In this document: one piece after another, positions 26,268-35,644 of the stretch | Numbering within the stretch: position 1 is the first letter of the stretch | How the letters are laid out: each line of letters starts with the position of its first letter | Assembly (NCBI GenBank): GCA_963791885.1 | Contig: CAWBUL010000005.1 | Span: forward strand, 992,001-1,056,000 | From: CAVSUZ01 sp963791885 | GTDB taxonomy: Bacteria > Pseudomonadota > Alphaproteobacteria > Acetobacterales > Acetobacteraceae | DNA length: 64,000 nucleotides | Direction: 5' to 3' | Made by a program: the position numbers and the translations under genes | Notes under the pieces: generated by a model | Told to the model about the DNA's origin: nothing | What the model saw: only the letters and a program-made list of their open reading frames with translations | The model's database searches: none

Positions 26268-27379
26268 TGCGTCGTTAGGCGCTGATGCTCATGCTCCAGC
26301 CGGTGGCTGAGGAATCCCACGACCGCCGCCTCTTCCGCTGACAAGCCGAGCTGCGGCTCTGCCAGCGCCTCCTCGGCCCGCCGCCGCAGTGTATCCAGCA
26401 GCGATCCGTCCAGGTACCCTTCGAAAATCGCCGGGTGGATGTAGCACTTGCGGCAGATCGTCGGCGTGTTGCCCAGCATCTGGGACACCGCTTCCACCGC
26501 CTGCACGACGTTCTTTTTTGCTTTCGCCGCTGAGTCGAACTTCTCGAGTTCCTTCAGCGCCACCGCGGCAAGATTTGTCGACGCCCAGGTGCGGAAGTCC
26601 TTCGCCGTGATGTCCTCGCCGGTGATTTCACGCAGATACTCGTTGACATCCTCTGATGTGACGGACCGCACCGTCCCGTCGTCATCGACGTATTCGAACA
26701 GATCCTGTCCCGGCAGGTCCTGCAGCCGCTTGATAATACGCGCCAATCGTCGATCGGTCAGGTCGATGTGGTGCTCCAACCCGTGCTTGCCGCGGAAGTC
26801 GAAGTGGATCTTACCGCCTTCGACTTTCACGTGCCGATTGCGCAGCGTGGTCAGGCCGTAGCTCTTATTAGCTTTAGCGTATTCCTCGTTGCCCACGCGC
26901 ATCATGGTGGTCTCGAGCAGGCGTACCGCGGCTGCCAGCACCCGCTCGCGCTGCATGCCGCGTAATGCCAAGTCATGCTCGACGCGCGTGCGGATGCGCG
27001 GCAGCACGCGGCCGAACACCAGCATCTTGGCGTACTTCAATTCGTCACGGACCTGCCGCCATCGCGCGTGGTAGCGGTACTGCTTACGGCCGCGAGCATC
27101 GCGCCCCACCGCCTGGAGGTGCCCATTCGGATCTGGACAGATCCACACATCCTCATAGGCCGGAGGGATCGCCAACTTCTGAATCCGGCTGATCGTCTCC
27201 TCATCGGTGATGCGCGACCCATCGGGTGCCACGTAGCGGAACCCCTTCGCTGTCCGCACCCGCCTGATCCCCGGTCGCGTGTCGCTGACATACCGTAGAT
27301 GCGCCGCCCGGGCGGCAGCCTTCATCTCGGCGGTGACGGAGCCAGGCTCGGTATGCGGGACAGACTGACTGGCGGACAT
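26264..27379 (-). CDS. DNA topoisomerase IB (poxvirus/bacterial type)
   Basis: About 371 residues from ATG 27379; the open frame extends upstream but is not family-like. YVSDTRPGIRRVRTAKGFRY and YHARWRQVRDELKYAKM are the N-terminal domain. The catalytic domain shows LLETTMMRVGNEEYAKANKS, LTTLRNRHVKV, DFRTWASTNLAAVAL and the nucleophile Tyr in CRKCYIHPAI (about residue 322). It relaxes supercoils by forming a 3'-phosphotyrosine. Its stop overlaps the HAD start, so it heads the glycan operon. Confidence 0.9.
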   Translation of the reverse strand: MSASQSVPHTEPGSVTAEMKAAARAAHLRYVSDTRPGIRRVRTAKGFRYVAPDGSRITDEETISRIQKLAIPPAYEDVWICPDPNGHLQAVGRDARGRKQYRYHARWRQVRDELKYAKMLVFGRVLPRIRTRVEHDLALRGMQRERVLAAAVRLLETTMMRVGNEEYAKANKSYGLTTLRNRHVKVEGGKIHFDFRGKHGLEHHIDLTDRRLARIIKRLQDLPGQDLFEYVDDDGTVRSVTSEDVNEYLREITGEDITAKDFRTWASTNLAAVALKELEKFDSAAKAKKNVVQAVEAVSQMLGNTPTICRKCYIHPAIFEGYLDGSLLDTLRRRAEEALAEPQLGLSAEEAAVVGFLSHRLEHEHQRLTTQ

Positions 27380-27512
27380 GCGAGCCGGGTAACGCCGCGG
27401 GCGCATTCCGGCTTCATCACGGTCGCGAACCCTCCCAAACTTGCCGGACCCTTCGCACGGCCCATATCGCCACTGTGAACGGCCGGGCGCCCGGCCCAGG
27501 AGGACTGACTCA

Positions 27513-28151
27513 GTGAACGTGCTCACCCGCCCGGCCACTTCCACGCCCCAAGCGACCCCAAGCCGCCCCTCCCGGGAGGAGGCCGAAGCCGCGGTCCGCG
27601 TTCTTCTGCGCTGGGCAGGCGAGGACCCGGACAGGGAGGGCCTGCGCGACACGCCCTCCCGCGTGGTCCGCTCCTATGAGGAGTTCTTCGCCGGCTACGG
27701 CACCGACCCCGTTGCCCTCCTCGAACGCACCTTCGAGGAAACCGAGGGTTACGATGAGATCGTTCTGCTCCGCGACATCCGCCTCGAAAGCCATTGTGAG
27801 CACCACATGGCCCCGATCCTTGGCCGCGCGCACGTCGCCTACTTGCCGCACCGGCGCGTCGTAGGGATCAGCAAGCTCGCCCGCGTGGTGGAAGCCTATT
27901 CCAAGCGGTTCCAGATCCAGGAGAAACTCACCGCACAGATCGCCAACACCATCCAGGATGTCCTGCAGCCCCGCGGTGTGGCTGTGGTGATCGAGGCCGC
28001 GCACCAGTGCATGACCACGCGTGGTGTGCACAAGCATGGCGTCACCATGGTGACCAGCCGGATGCTGGGGGCCTTCCGTGATGACCCCACTACAAGGCGG
28101 GAGCTCATGGCGATGATCGGCTCGCACGGCTGCTCGGTGAGCGAGGGTTAG
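27513..28151 (+). CDS. folE: GTP cyclohydrolase I
   Basis: A 212-residue enzyme making dihydroneopterin triphosphate, the first step of folate/tetrahydropterin synthesis. LESHCEHHMAPILGRAHVAY supplies zinc-binding Cys and His, GISKLARVVEAYSKRFQIQE and EAAHQCMTTRGVHKHG the second Cys and substrate residues. GTG 27513 has an AGGAGG site with long spacing and is divergent from topoisomerase IB. A promoter must lie in 27380-27512, but none is clear. Confidence 0.93.
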   Translation: MNVLTRPATSTPQATPSRPSREEAEAAVRVLLRWAGEDPDREGLRDTPSRVVRSYEEFFAGYGTDPVALLERTFEETEGYDEIVLLRDIRLESHCEHHMAPILGRAHVAYLPHRRVVGISKLARVVEAYSKRFQIQEKLTAQIANTIQDVLQPRGVAVVIEAAHQCMTTRGVHKHGVTMVTSRMLGAFRDDPTTRRELMAMIGSHGCSVSEG

Positions 28152-28165
28152 CAGGGAACCCGGCT

Positions 28166-29413
28166 TTAGGACGCTGGGGTCAACGGCGTCAGGACCGGCC
28201 CGTTTCCGAGCTCGCGAAACCCGGGCGGGACTTTCGCCCACCGATATCCGTTCCGTCCGAGCTCATAGCCCACCGCAAACAACGCACGCATGTAGTGCGG
28301 ATCGAACCGCTGCTCGAGCGTCACTTTGAATGATTCCGGGATGCTCGCCAGATTGAAGTCGATCTTATCCCTCACGGCAGCGATGTAGATCCGATACAGA
28401 TCACCGATCCCTTGGGTCTGAACCAAAGACGAAACCGCGCGTCCGAGTATTGTGAGGGTCCGTCGCTTGATCTCCTCCCATCGCGGATCGAGCCGGGCGT
28501 TGCGGATCACATACACCCGGCGCTCGCGCGAAATTCCACGGTCTTGCGCCAAGGCATTGAACTGAATCGACGGCGGATAGACAAACACCTGCGCGCTGGC
28601 GCCTCCGTCCACGTGCATTTCCTGATAGCTCCGGCCTCCGGCCTCGACATCGATCATCTCCGGAGGGAACGCGCCGGGAATAGCGGCAGAGGCGATCAGA
28701 ATCTGCTCAATCAGGGTGGGCGCCTTCGGGTGCCGGCTGGCCGCGATCTTGGTGATGTTCCAGATCACCGGTCGTCCCTCATCGAGGTTGGTCGTGCCGA
28801 TCAGCAGCAGCCGGCCCTGTTCGTAAGCCATGGCGACGTCGTTGAGCATCATCGGCGTGAGGAAGCGGCGAATCGTTCGTCTGAGCGGCTCGTTCGAGGA
28901 AAGCGCATCTGCTGTGAGGACGGAAAGGATACTCCGCTCCTCCAGTACATCGTGGGGGTAGAGGCCAGTATAGACCTCTCGCAGCTGTGGATCGTACTGA
29001 GGTCCAAGGAAAGCGAACGGCGCGGTCAGTGCGCCGGTGCTGATCCCGGTCACCAGCTTGAATTGCGGGCGCTGGCCGGTCTCGCTCCATCCGCACAGCA
29101 AACCCGCGCCGAAGGCGCCGTCTTCGCCGCCACCGGACACAGCCAGAAAGTCGGCCTCCGGCAGCGGTCCGTCATTGCCGGCGCGACGCCAGGCCGCAAG
29201 TTCGCGCTCATACGCATCCTTCCCCGTGGCGATGATCTCGGGCGAGTCTTCATCACCCCAGTAGCGAATGTTCTTCAGCCCAAGGACCGTGACCTCTGCT
29301 TCGTAGTCCGGCGGGACCGCCGGTTCCCGGGGAAGTGGCGCACAACCGAAAACCAGCGACGACGCGCTGGCGGCGAGGAGCAGGCGGCGACTCGTGGCAG
29401 ACCGAGACTGCAT
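28166..29413 (-). CDS. Patatin-like phospholipase lipoprotein
   Basis: About 415 residues. ATG 29413 follows AGGAAGACA. The leader SRRLLLAASASSLVFGC has a Tat-like SRR and a lipobox FGC. The patatin domain has FLAVSGGGEDGAFGAGLL (oxyanion glycines), LVTGISTGALTAPFAF (nucleophile Ser in GxSxG) and MHVDGGASAQVF (Asp of the Ser-Asp dyad). It is a probable periplasmic or outer-membrane esterase. It ends 14 bp from the convergent folE stop. Confidence 0.87.
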   Translation of the reverse strand: MQSRSATSRRLLLAASASSLVFGCAPLPREPAVPPDYEAEVTVLGLKNIRYWGDEDSPEIIATGKDAYERELAAWRRAGNDGPLPEADFLAVSGGGEDGAFGAGLLCGWSETGQRPQFKLVTGISTGALTAPFAFLGPQYDPQLREVYTGLYPHDVLEERSILSVLTADALSSNEPLRRTIRRFLTPMMLNDVAMAYEQGRLLLIGTTNLDEGRPVIWNITKIAASRHPKAPTLIEQILIASAAIPGAFPPEMIDVEAGGRSYQEMHVDGGASAQVFVYPPSIQFNALAQDRGISRERRVYVIRNARLDPRWEEIKRRTLTILGRAVSSLVQTQGIGDLYRIYIAAVRDKIDFNLASIPESFKVTLEQRFDPHYMRALFAVGYELGRNGYRWAKVPPGFRELGNGPVLTPLTPAS

Positions 29414-29565
29414 TGTCTTCCTGCGAACTGTGGAGGCGGTGCCCAAAATGCCCAGGGGCACTCATCCATTTTCTCTCCAACGGACGAGGAATGAAAGCAG
29501 ATCGCGTCTCCGGCCACCGGGGGCGTCATCCTTGCGGACACCGCGCGCCCATGGGACCAAGCATC

Positions 29566-30270
29566 ATGACTTGGTCCATCCTCGCGCGTGACGCCCGGTC
29601 CGGCACGATCGGCGCCGCCGTCGCCTCCCGCTTCTTCGCCACCGGCGCGATCTGCCTTGCCGTGGAGGGTCGCGTTGGTGCGCTGTCCACCCAGGCCCTG
29701 GTCAATCCTATGTATGCCGTACACGCCATGCCGCGCCTGCGCGCCGGCGAAAATCCCGATGCCATTATCGCCGAGCTAATCGGTCCCGACGCTGGCGCAG
29801 ACCAGCGCCAGCTTCACATCCTGGACGCCTCCGGGCGCGTCGCCCAGCACACCGGTCCGTGCTGCATCACCTGGGCCGGACACGTTCGCGGCACGGACGT
29901 GTCTGTCGCCGGCAACATGCTGGCGGGTGAGGACGTTGTCCGCCAAACCCTCGAAGCTTTTCTCGCCTCGAGCGGACCTCTCCCCGAACGTCTGCTTACT
30001 GCCATGGAGGCCGGTGAGGCCGCCGGCGGTGACAAGCGCGGCAAGCAATCCGCCGCGCTCCGCGTCTGCGCCGCCGACCCCTATCCCGAGCTCGACATTC
30101 GCGCCGACGACCACCCCGACCCGCTGGCCGAATTGCGCCGTCTCTATCGCGTCAGCCACGAGCGCTTCGCCATCTTCCGCCGTTTCCTTCCCGGCGCAGA
30201 AAGCCCCTGCGGTGTGTTCGACCGCACTGTGATCGATGCGGCCATTCAACGTGAACGTCAGCCGCCGTAA
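29566..30270 (+). CDS. DUF1028 family protein (Ntn-hydrolase-like)
   Basis: About 234 residues. MTWSILARDARSGTIGAAVA, SRFFATGAICLAVEGRVGAL and TQALVNPMYAVHAM are the DUF1028 signature, and AGNMLAGEDVVRQTLEAFLA follows. Relatives have a proteasome-like Ntn fold; the function is unproven. An in-frame ATG at 29551 is an alternative start; neither has a strong ribosome site. No signal peptide. Confidence 0.85.
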   Translation: MTWSILARDARSGTIGAAVASRFFATGAICLAVEGRVGALSTQALVNPMYAVHAMPRLRAGENPDAIIAELIGPDAGADQRQLHILDASGRVAQHTGPCCITWAGHVRGTDVSVAGNMLAGEDVVRQTLEAFLASSGPLPERLLTAMEAGEAAGGDKRGKQSAALRVCAADPYPELDIRADDHPDPLAELRRLYRVSHERFAIFRRFLPGAESPCGVFDRTVIDAAIQRERQPP

Positions 30271-30300
30271 CGGATCCGTGTGGCCGGCGTTGTCCCCCGC

Positions 30301-30795
30301 ATGGACGAGCTGCGCGAAAACATCCAGACCATTCTGCACATCGAGTCGGCCGCGCTACGCCAGCGCACCAACGCTGACAAGATTGCCGATACAATCGCGG
30401 ATTTCACGGGCACGATCTTCTTTGTCCTGATGCATCTCGTCTGGTTCGGCCTATGGGTCACCGTCAATCTCGGCCTGATCCCCTTTATCCGCCCCTTCGA
30501 CCGCTATCCGTTTTCGCTCCTGTGCATGATCGTCTCGCTCGAGGGCGTGCTGCTTGCCACCTTCGTCCTGATCAAGCAGAACCGCACCGGCTATCTCTCC
30601 AATCGCCGCGACCACATCGACCTGCAGATCAACCTGCTCGCCGAGCGCGAGGTAACTCGCCTCCTGCAACTTGCTGAAGCCATTGCGGCCAAGCTCGACG
30701 TCCCGGTCCGTCTCGAAAAAACCGACCTGACCAAGGAAACTTCGGTCGAGGAACTCGCACGGCTGCTGGACCAGAAGCGGCCCGCGGAGGGATGA
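30301..30795 (+). CDS. DUF1003 membrane protein
   Basis: About 164 residues. After a helical N-terminus, two transmembrane helices are visible: GTIFFVLMHLVWFGLWVTVN and FSLLCMIVSLEGVLLATFVL, followed by IKQNRTGYLSNRRDHIDLQI, the DUF1003 hallmark, and a coiled-coil-like tail. An in-frame GTG at 30280 is an alternative start. It lies 9 bp before kynU, but a shared pathway is not evident. Confidence 0.82.
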   Translation: MDELRENIQTILHIESAALRQRTNADKIADTIADFTGTIFFVLMHLVWFGLWVTVNLGLIPFIRPFDRYPFSLLCMIVSLEGVLLATFVLIKQNRTGYLSNRRDHIDLQINLLAEREVTRLLQLAEAIAAKLDVPVRLEKTDLTKETSVEELARLLDQKRPAEG

Positions 30796-30804
30796 TGCTC
30801 CTCT

Positions 30805-32043
30805 GTGACGGCCATCACCCTCGCTGACCTGACCGAACTCGACCGCGCCGACCCGCTCGGCCCCATGCGCGAACGGTTCACGCTGCCCGACGGCATCATC
30901 TACCTGGACGGCAACTCCCTTGGCCCGCTGCCGTGTGCCACCGCAGCGCGCATCGCCGCTGTAGTGGAGCAGGAGTGGGGCAGGGGGCTGATCCGGAGCT
31001 GGAATGACGCGGGGTGGATGGACCTGTCCGCGCGCATCGCCGACGACATTGCCCGCCTGATCGGCGCCGCACCAGGGACTGTCGCGGTCTGCGACTCCAC
31101 GTCCGTAAACCTGTTCAAGCTGCTTGGCGCCGCGCTTCGACTACGCCCCGGCCGCCGCATCATCCTGACCGAGACCGAGAACTTTCCCACCGATCTCTAC
31201 ATGGCTCAGGGTCTCGCGCACTTCTTGGAACAAGGCCACCAGATTCGGACCGTGGAACCCAGCGAGATCGCGTCGTCGATCGACGATGACATCGCTGTGG
31301 TCATGTTGACTCATGTGAACTACCGCTCCGGCGCGATGCACGACATGCCGGCGATCACTGCTGTGGCGCATGCGCACGGCGCGCTCATGCTGTGGGATCT
31401 TGCGCACTCCGCGGGCGCAGTGCCTCTGGACGTGGCCGGATGCGATGCGGATTTCGCCGTCGGCTGCGGCTACAAATACCTGAACGGCGGACCAGGCGCG
31501 CCGGCCTTTCTGTATGTCGCGCACCGGCTGCTCGACACGGTTCAGATGCCGCTCACCGGATGGTTGGGCCATGCCGCGCCCTTTGCCTTCGAACCCTCGT
31601 ACCGGCCTGCAGCCGGCATCGCCCGGGCCACCGTCGGGACGCCGCCCATCCTCAGTCTCGCTGCCCTGCAGATCGGTGTGGAAACCGCCTTGCTCGCGCC
31701 TATGGCCGACGTGCGAGACAAATCGATCCGCCTTACCCAACTCTTCGCCGAGCTCGTGGCGCAGGAATGCGGGGATGCCTTCCGGCTGGTCACCCCGCGT
31801 GATCCCGCCCGCCGCGGCAGCCAGATCTGCCTGTTTCATCCGGACGGCTACGCCATCATGCAGGCGCTGATCGCTCGGGGCGTCATCGGCGATTTCCGCG
31901 CTCCTGGCATCCTGCGCTTCGGTTTCGCCCCGCTCTATCTGCGCCATGTGGACGTCTGGGACGCAGTGGCCATACTCCGCGCCGTCATGGAAACGGACGC
32001 ATGGCGTACACCGGAATTCGCCGTGCGTCGCGCCGTGACATAG
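30805..32043 (+). CDS. kynU: Kynureninase
   Basis: A 412-residue PLP enzyme that cleaves kynurenine to anthranilate and alanine. IYLDGNSLGPLP at the start, DSTSVNLFKLLGAAL, TETENFPTDLYMAQGL, LWDLAHSAGAVPLDV (PLP Asp) and GCGYKYLNGGPGAPAF (Schiff-base Lys, about residue 227) are all kynureninase landmarks. GTG 30805 is the start. No other tryptophan-catabolism gene is adjacent; the next gene is a peptide-binding protein. Confidence 0.93.
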   Translation: MTAITLADLTELDRADPLGPMRERFTLPDGIIYLDGNSLGPLPCATAARIAAVVEQEWGRGLIRSWNDAGWMDLSARIADDIARLIGAAPGTVAVCDSTSVNLFKLLGAALRLRPGRRIILTETENFPTDLYMAQGLAHFLEQGHQIRTVEPSEIASSIDDDIAVVMLTHVNYRSGAMHDMPAITAVAHAHGALMLWDLAHSAGAVPLDVAGCDADFAVGCGYKYLNGGPGAPAFLYVAHRLLDTVQMPLTGWLGHAAPFAFEPSYRPAAGIARATVGTPPILSLAALQIGVETALLAPMADVRDKSIRLTQLFAELVAQECGDAFRLVTPRDPARRGSQICLFHPDGYAIMQALIARGVIGDFRAPGILRFGFAPLYLRHVDVWDAVAILRAVMETDAWRTPEFAVRRAVT

Positions 32044-32053
32044 GGAGACCAAC

Positions 32054-33559
32054 ATGCGTCGACTGGTAATTGCACTTTGCCTGACTCTCGGCGTCGTCGC
32101 TCCTGCGCTAGGTCAGACTCTGCGCATCGGTTTGCGTGAGGATCCGGACCTGCTCGACCCCACCCTCGGCTCCTCCTACGTCGGACGCATCGTCTTCGCG
32201 GGTCTCTGCGACAAGCTTTTCGACATTACGCCCGATCTGCACATCGTCCCGCAGCTTGCCACTGGTTACGATTATAAGGATCCGACGCATCTCATCCTCC
32301 ATATGCGCCCGAACGTCACGTTTCAGGATGGCGAGCCGGTGGACGCAGAGGCCGTGCGCTACACGCTGATGCGCGAGCTTAACGCCAAAGGCAGCATGCG
32401 CCGCGGTGAGGTGAATTCCATCAGCGCCATCACCGTAATCGACCCGCTAACCGTCGAACTCGAACTCAAGCAGCCTTCATCACCCTTGATCGCGCAGTTC
32501 ACCGACCGCGCCGGCATGATCCTGCCGCCCAAGGTTGTGGAGCAAGAACAGGAGAAGTTCGGGCTGAAACCGGTGTGCTCGGGACCATTTCGGTTTGTCC
32601 AGCGCGTGCAGCAGGACCGCATCGAACTCGAGCGCTTCCCTGGTTATTGGAATTCCGCTGCCATCCATCTGGAGAAGGTGATCTATCTCCCGCAGCCGAA
32701 CGCCGCGGTGCGTCTGGCCAATCTGCAGGCGGGCGCGCTTGATCTCGTCGAACAGATCCTGCCCAGCGATGTGCCCGCGGTGCAGCGCGATCCGAAGCTC
32801 AAGCTCGCGGTGGATGATTCGCTCGCCTACGAGGGGATCACCTTTAATACCGGCAATGGGCCCGAGGCGGACACCGTCGTTGGAAAAAGCGCATTGGTGC
32901 GTCGTGCCTTCGAACTCGCCATCGACCGCACCGCGCTGATCAGCGTGGTTTACAACGGGATGTTCACGCCGACGGCGCAGGCCAATCCGCCGAGTTCGCC
33001 ATTCTACGACCCAACCATCGTGCCGCCGAAGCGCGATGTCGCCGCGGCCAAGACGCTGCTGAAGCAGGCGGGCGTCACCCTGCCCGTGCCGGTGACGCTG
33101 ACAATCCAGAACAACTCCGACATCCAGCAGGCCGGGCAGGTCATCCAGGCCATGGCCAACGAGGCAGGGTTCGACGTGAAGCTGCAAACGATGGAATTCG
33201 CGTCCTCCTTGCAGGCAGGCTATGCGGGGCATTTCCAGGCCTATTTGATCGGCTGGTCCGGACGTTCCGATCCGGACGGCAATATGTGGCAGTTCCTGCA
33301 CGCCACGGGCACGTTCAACTACGGCCACTACGATAACCCGGATGTGAACAAGTGGCTGGACGATGCGAGACTGGTCACGGACATTGCAGCTCGCGATGCC
33401 AATTACCACAAGGTGTGGCTGCAGGAACGCGCAGACATGCCACTGGTCTATTTGTGGGTACCGAAGAACATCGTCGGCATGCGCAAGGAGGTTGAAGGCT
33501 TTACCCAGGTGCCGGATGGCATCATCCGGCTGCAAGGTGTGCGGCTGGAAACAAAATAG
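32054..33559 (+). CDS. ABC transporter substrate-binding protein, family 5 (peptide/nickel type)
   Basis: A 501-residue periplasmic protein with signal peptide RRLVIALCLTLGVVAPALGQ. LRIGLREDPDLLDPTLGSSY, YDYKDPTHLILHMRPNVTFQ and DGEPVDAEAVRYTLMR are typical SBP_bac_5 blocks. A binding partner permease is not in the window. It starts 11 bp after kynU with a GGAG site, so the two may be co-transcribed; kynurenine or a peptide could be the ligand, but that is guesswork. Confidence 0.88.
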   Translation: MRRLVIALCLTLGVVAPALGQTLRIGLREDPDLLDPTLGSSYVGRIVFAGLCDKLFDITPDLHIVPQLATGYDYKDPTHLILHMRPNVTFQDGEPVDAEAVRYTLMRELNAKGSMRRGEVNSISAITVIDPLTVELELKQPSSPLIAQFTDRAGMILPPKVVEQEQEKFGLKPVCSGPFRFVQRVQQDRIELERFPGYWNSAAIHLEKVIYLPQPNAAVRLANLQAGALDLVEQILPSDVPAVQRDPKLKLAVDDSLAYEGITFNTGNGPEADTVVGKSALVRRAFELAIDRTALISVVYNGMFTPTAQANPPSSPFYDPTIVPPKRDVAAAKTLLKQAGVTLPVPVTLTIQNNSDIQQAGQVIQAMANEAGFDVKLQTMEFASSLQAGYAGHFQAYLIGWSGRSDPDGNMWQFLHATGTFNYGHYDNPDVNKWLDDARLVTDIAARDANYHKVWLQERADMPLVYLWVPKNIVGMRKEVEGFTQVPDGIIRLQGVRLETK

Positions 33560-33678
33560 CGGTGCGGATCTCTTGCATTTTGAGTACAGTGTCGCGACGA
33601 AGCAGTTCCCTCTGGACGAACCAAAGCTTCGCGCCCTAATCCAACGGTACTGGCTCACACAAAAAGAGGAGGACGCTC

Positions 33679-34062
33679 ATGTTCAGCCACGTCACGATCG
33701 GTAGCAACGACATCGCCCGGTCAAAGAAATTCTACGACGCTGTTTTCACCGCAATCGGCGGAAAGCCGGGCACCGAGGACGCCAAGGGGCGGCTGGTTTA
33801 TGCCCATAACGGCAGCGTCTTCCTTGTCACCCGACCGATCGACGGCAAGCCGGCTTGCCATGCCAATGGCGGCACGATCGGGTTCACAGTCAGCGGCCCT
33901 AAGCAGGCCGATTCCTGGCACAAGGCCGGCGTCGAGAATGGCGGCAAAGCGATTGAGGACCCGCCTGGCGTCCGCAAAGGTGGTTCCGGAGATTTGTATC
34001 TGGCCTATCTGCGCGACCCCGACGGCAACAAGCTGTGCGCGCTGCATCGGATGCCCGCCTGA
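33679..34062 (+). CDS. VOC (glyoxalase/bleomycin resistance) family protein
   Basis: A 127-residue protein with two beta-alpha-beta-beta-beta modules. FSHVTIGSNDIARSKKFYDA is the classic start, and YLAYLRDPDGNKLCALHR the end. ATG 33679 follows AGAGGAGG. It ends eight bp before the first inverted repeat of an IS5-like element, and its C-terminus is apparently intact. The substrate is unknown. Confidence 0.88.
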   Translation: MFSHVTIGSNDIARSKKFYDAVFTAIGGKPGTEDAKGRLVYAHNGSVFLVTRPIDGKPACHANGGTIGFTVSGPKQADSWHKAGVENGGKAIEDPPGVRKGGSGDLYLAYLRDPDGNKLCALHRMPA

Positions 34063-34070
34063 ACTTAGCG

Positions 34071-34929
34071 GAGGTTATGTACTTTTCGGCGGCTGTCCCC
34101 CAATCGAGGGGGATGCCGAATCACCGCAAACTCTATCCCTCTGACGTATCCGACGACGAGTGGTCGTTGGTGGTGCCGTATCTGACGCTGATGCGTGAGG
34201 ACGCCATGCAACGAGAGCACTCGCTGCGCGAACTGTTCAATGGCCTGCGTTATGTGGTGCGCTATGGCATTGCCTGGCGAGCGATGCCGAATGACCTACC
34301 GCCCTGGTTCACAGTGTATCAGCAGACACAGCGCTGGCTGGCGGCGGGCTGCTTCGAGACCTTGGCGCAGGATCTGCATGCCGTGCTGCGCCTTGCTGCC
34401 GGCCGTGCGGCGGAGCCGAGCGCGGCGATCATCGACAGCCGGACGTTGCGTTCGACACCCGAAAGCGGCCAACGCGCTGGTTACGATGGAGCCAAGCGCA
34501 AGCGTGGTTCTAAATTACATATGGCCGTCAACACGCTTGGCCATCTGCTTGCCCTGCACGTCACACCCGCCAATGTCGATGATCGTGCCGAGATCGACCG
34601 TCTGTCTCACGGATGCCATCCAGGAGGCAACGGGCAAGAGTGTCACCCTTGCCTACGTCGATCAGGGCTACACCGGAGAGGCGGCGGCCGAAGCCGCCAA
34701 GGAGCGGGGCATCACGCTGGAAGTCGCAAATTGCCGGAGGCCAAACGGGGCTTCGTGCTGCTGCCCGGACGGTGGGTGGTCGAACGGTCGTTCGCATGGG
34801 CGACCCGATGCAGAAGACTGGTCAAGGACTATGAGCGATATGCCAGCACTCTGGCTGGTCTGCATATCGTCGCCTTCGCCTGCTTCATGCTCAGGCAGGC
34901 AGCTATACTGGCCGCAGGTTCATAACATA
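34071..34929 (+). mobile_element. IS5-family insertion sequence, degraded
   Basis: About 860 bp. The imperfect ends GAGGTTATGTAC (34071) and GTTCATAACATA (34918-34929) match at 9 of 12 positions when inverted. It encloses a broken DDE transposase. Target duplication is not clear. It separates the VOC gene from the start of a decayed polysaccharide gene. Confidence 0.6.
34113..34925 (+). pseudogene. IS5-family transposase with two frameshifts
   Basis: ATG 34113 begins MPNHRKLYPSDVSDDEWSLV, the typical N-terminal DUF4096 region, then IIDSRTLRSTPESGQRAGYD (first catalytic Asp). Near 34600 the sequence CTGTCTC in place of CTC adds four bases, moving the frame to DAIQEATGKSVTLAYVDQGY (second Asp). 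Near 34728 a lost A returns it to PEAKRGFVLLPGRWVVERSF (catalytic Glu). Ends at the TAA 34925. Inactive as it stands. Confidence 0.8.
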
Positions 34930-34971
34930 GGAAGCTTTAAGCTGCACAAACGGCGATCTGGAGAGGTAGTA

Positions 34972-35525
34972 ATGTCGTTGTTGCCATCGCTAGCTTTCCT
35001 TGGTCGGTCATCTGAGCGCGGCCACCTGATGGCCAACGCTGATATGGGCCGGTCGATGCGATAGATTCTCGCCTGGGCGGCTGGCGTGCTGGTGCTGTCG
35101 ATCACAATAGCGGCTATGAATATCGTGATCGATCCATATGACGTGTTTGGGGCGCCGCGCATCCCCGGCCTGAACGCGTTCAAGTCGGCGGCCAAGGATC
35201 ATTCGATCCTTACGAAGGAGTATCAGGTTGGCCGCGTTCGTCCGCGCGTGGCGTTGATTGGAGCGTCTACCGTCGATATCGGCCTTGATCCGGAGGGTGC
35301 TTATTGGCCTGCCGAAGATCAGCCGGTGTTTAATTTCGGGGTGGGAGCGACTCTTCCGGACTGGCAGTTCAGATCTCTTTAGAACGCCGAGTCTCAAGGT
35401 CGATTGAAAGCCGCAGTGGTGTTCCTCAGTTTGATGACGCGCTTCATCTCCCGACGTCAAACGATCCGAGCGGACGCGCGCTCCCCCAGGGAGCATGTCG
35501 TCCGTCCGCAACCATAGGTAGAACG
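34972..35525 (+). pseudogene. N-terminal fragment of an SGNH/AlgX-like polysaccharide protein
   Basis: ATG 34972 has a GGAGAGG ribosome site and reads MSLLPSLAFLGRSSERGHLM. An in-frame TAG at 35062 interrupts it, after which WAAGVLVLSITIAAMNIVID forms a transmembrane helix, followed by DPYDVFGAPRIPGLN and PRVALIGASTVDIGLDPEG, the GxS-type nucleophile block. The frame stops at 35382. Shorter traces (AESQGRLKAAVVFL, DDALHLPTSNDPSGR) continue to about 35525. The matching C-terminus appears at 38194-38712 beyond two other gene fragments and an IS. Confidence 0.6.
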
Positions 35526-35644
35526 CAATAGAGTCAGGCTCGTGCGTCCGACTTAAAACCGGCACCGCAACTAAATGCCCGCAGGGGCACGCGGAGCCTG
35601 CGTGTCCGTCCGCATCCGTAGGTGAGCGTAAGTGAGGTCGGCTC
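35499..35644. repeat. Two imperfect copies of a roughly 43-bp motif
   Basis: GTCCGTCCGCA(A/T)CC(A/G)TAGGT begins copies at 35499 and 35603; both end with GGCTC. Identity over about 43 bp is near 75 percent. The function is unknown; it may be a fossil of a duplication in the decayed zone. Confidence 0.3.
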
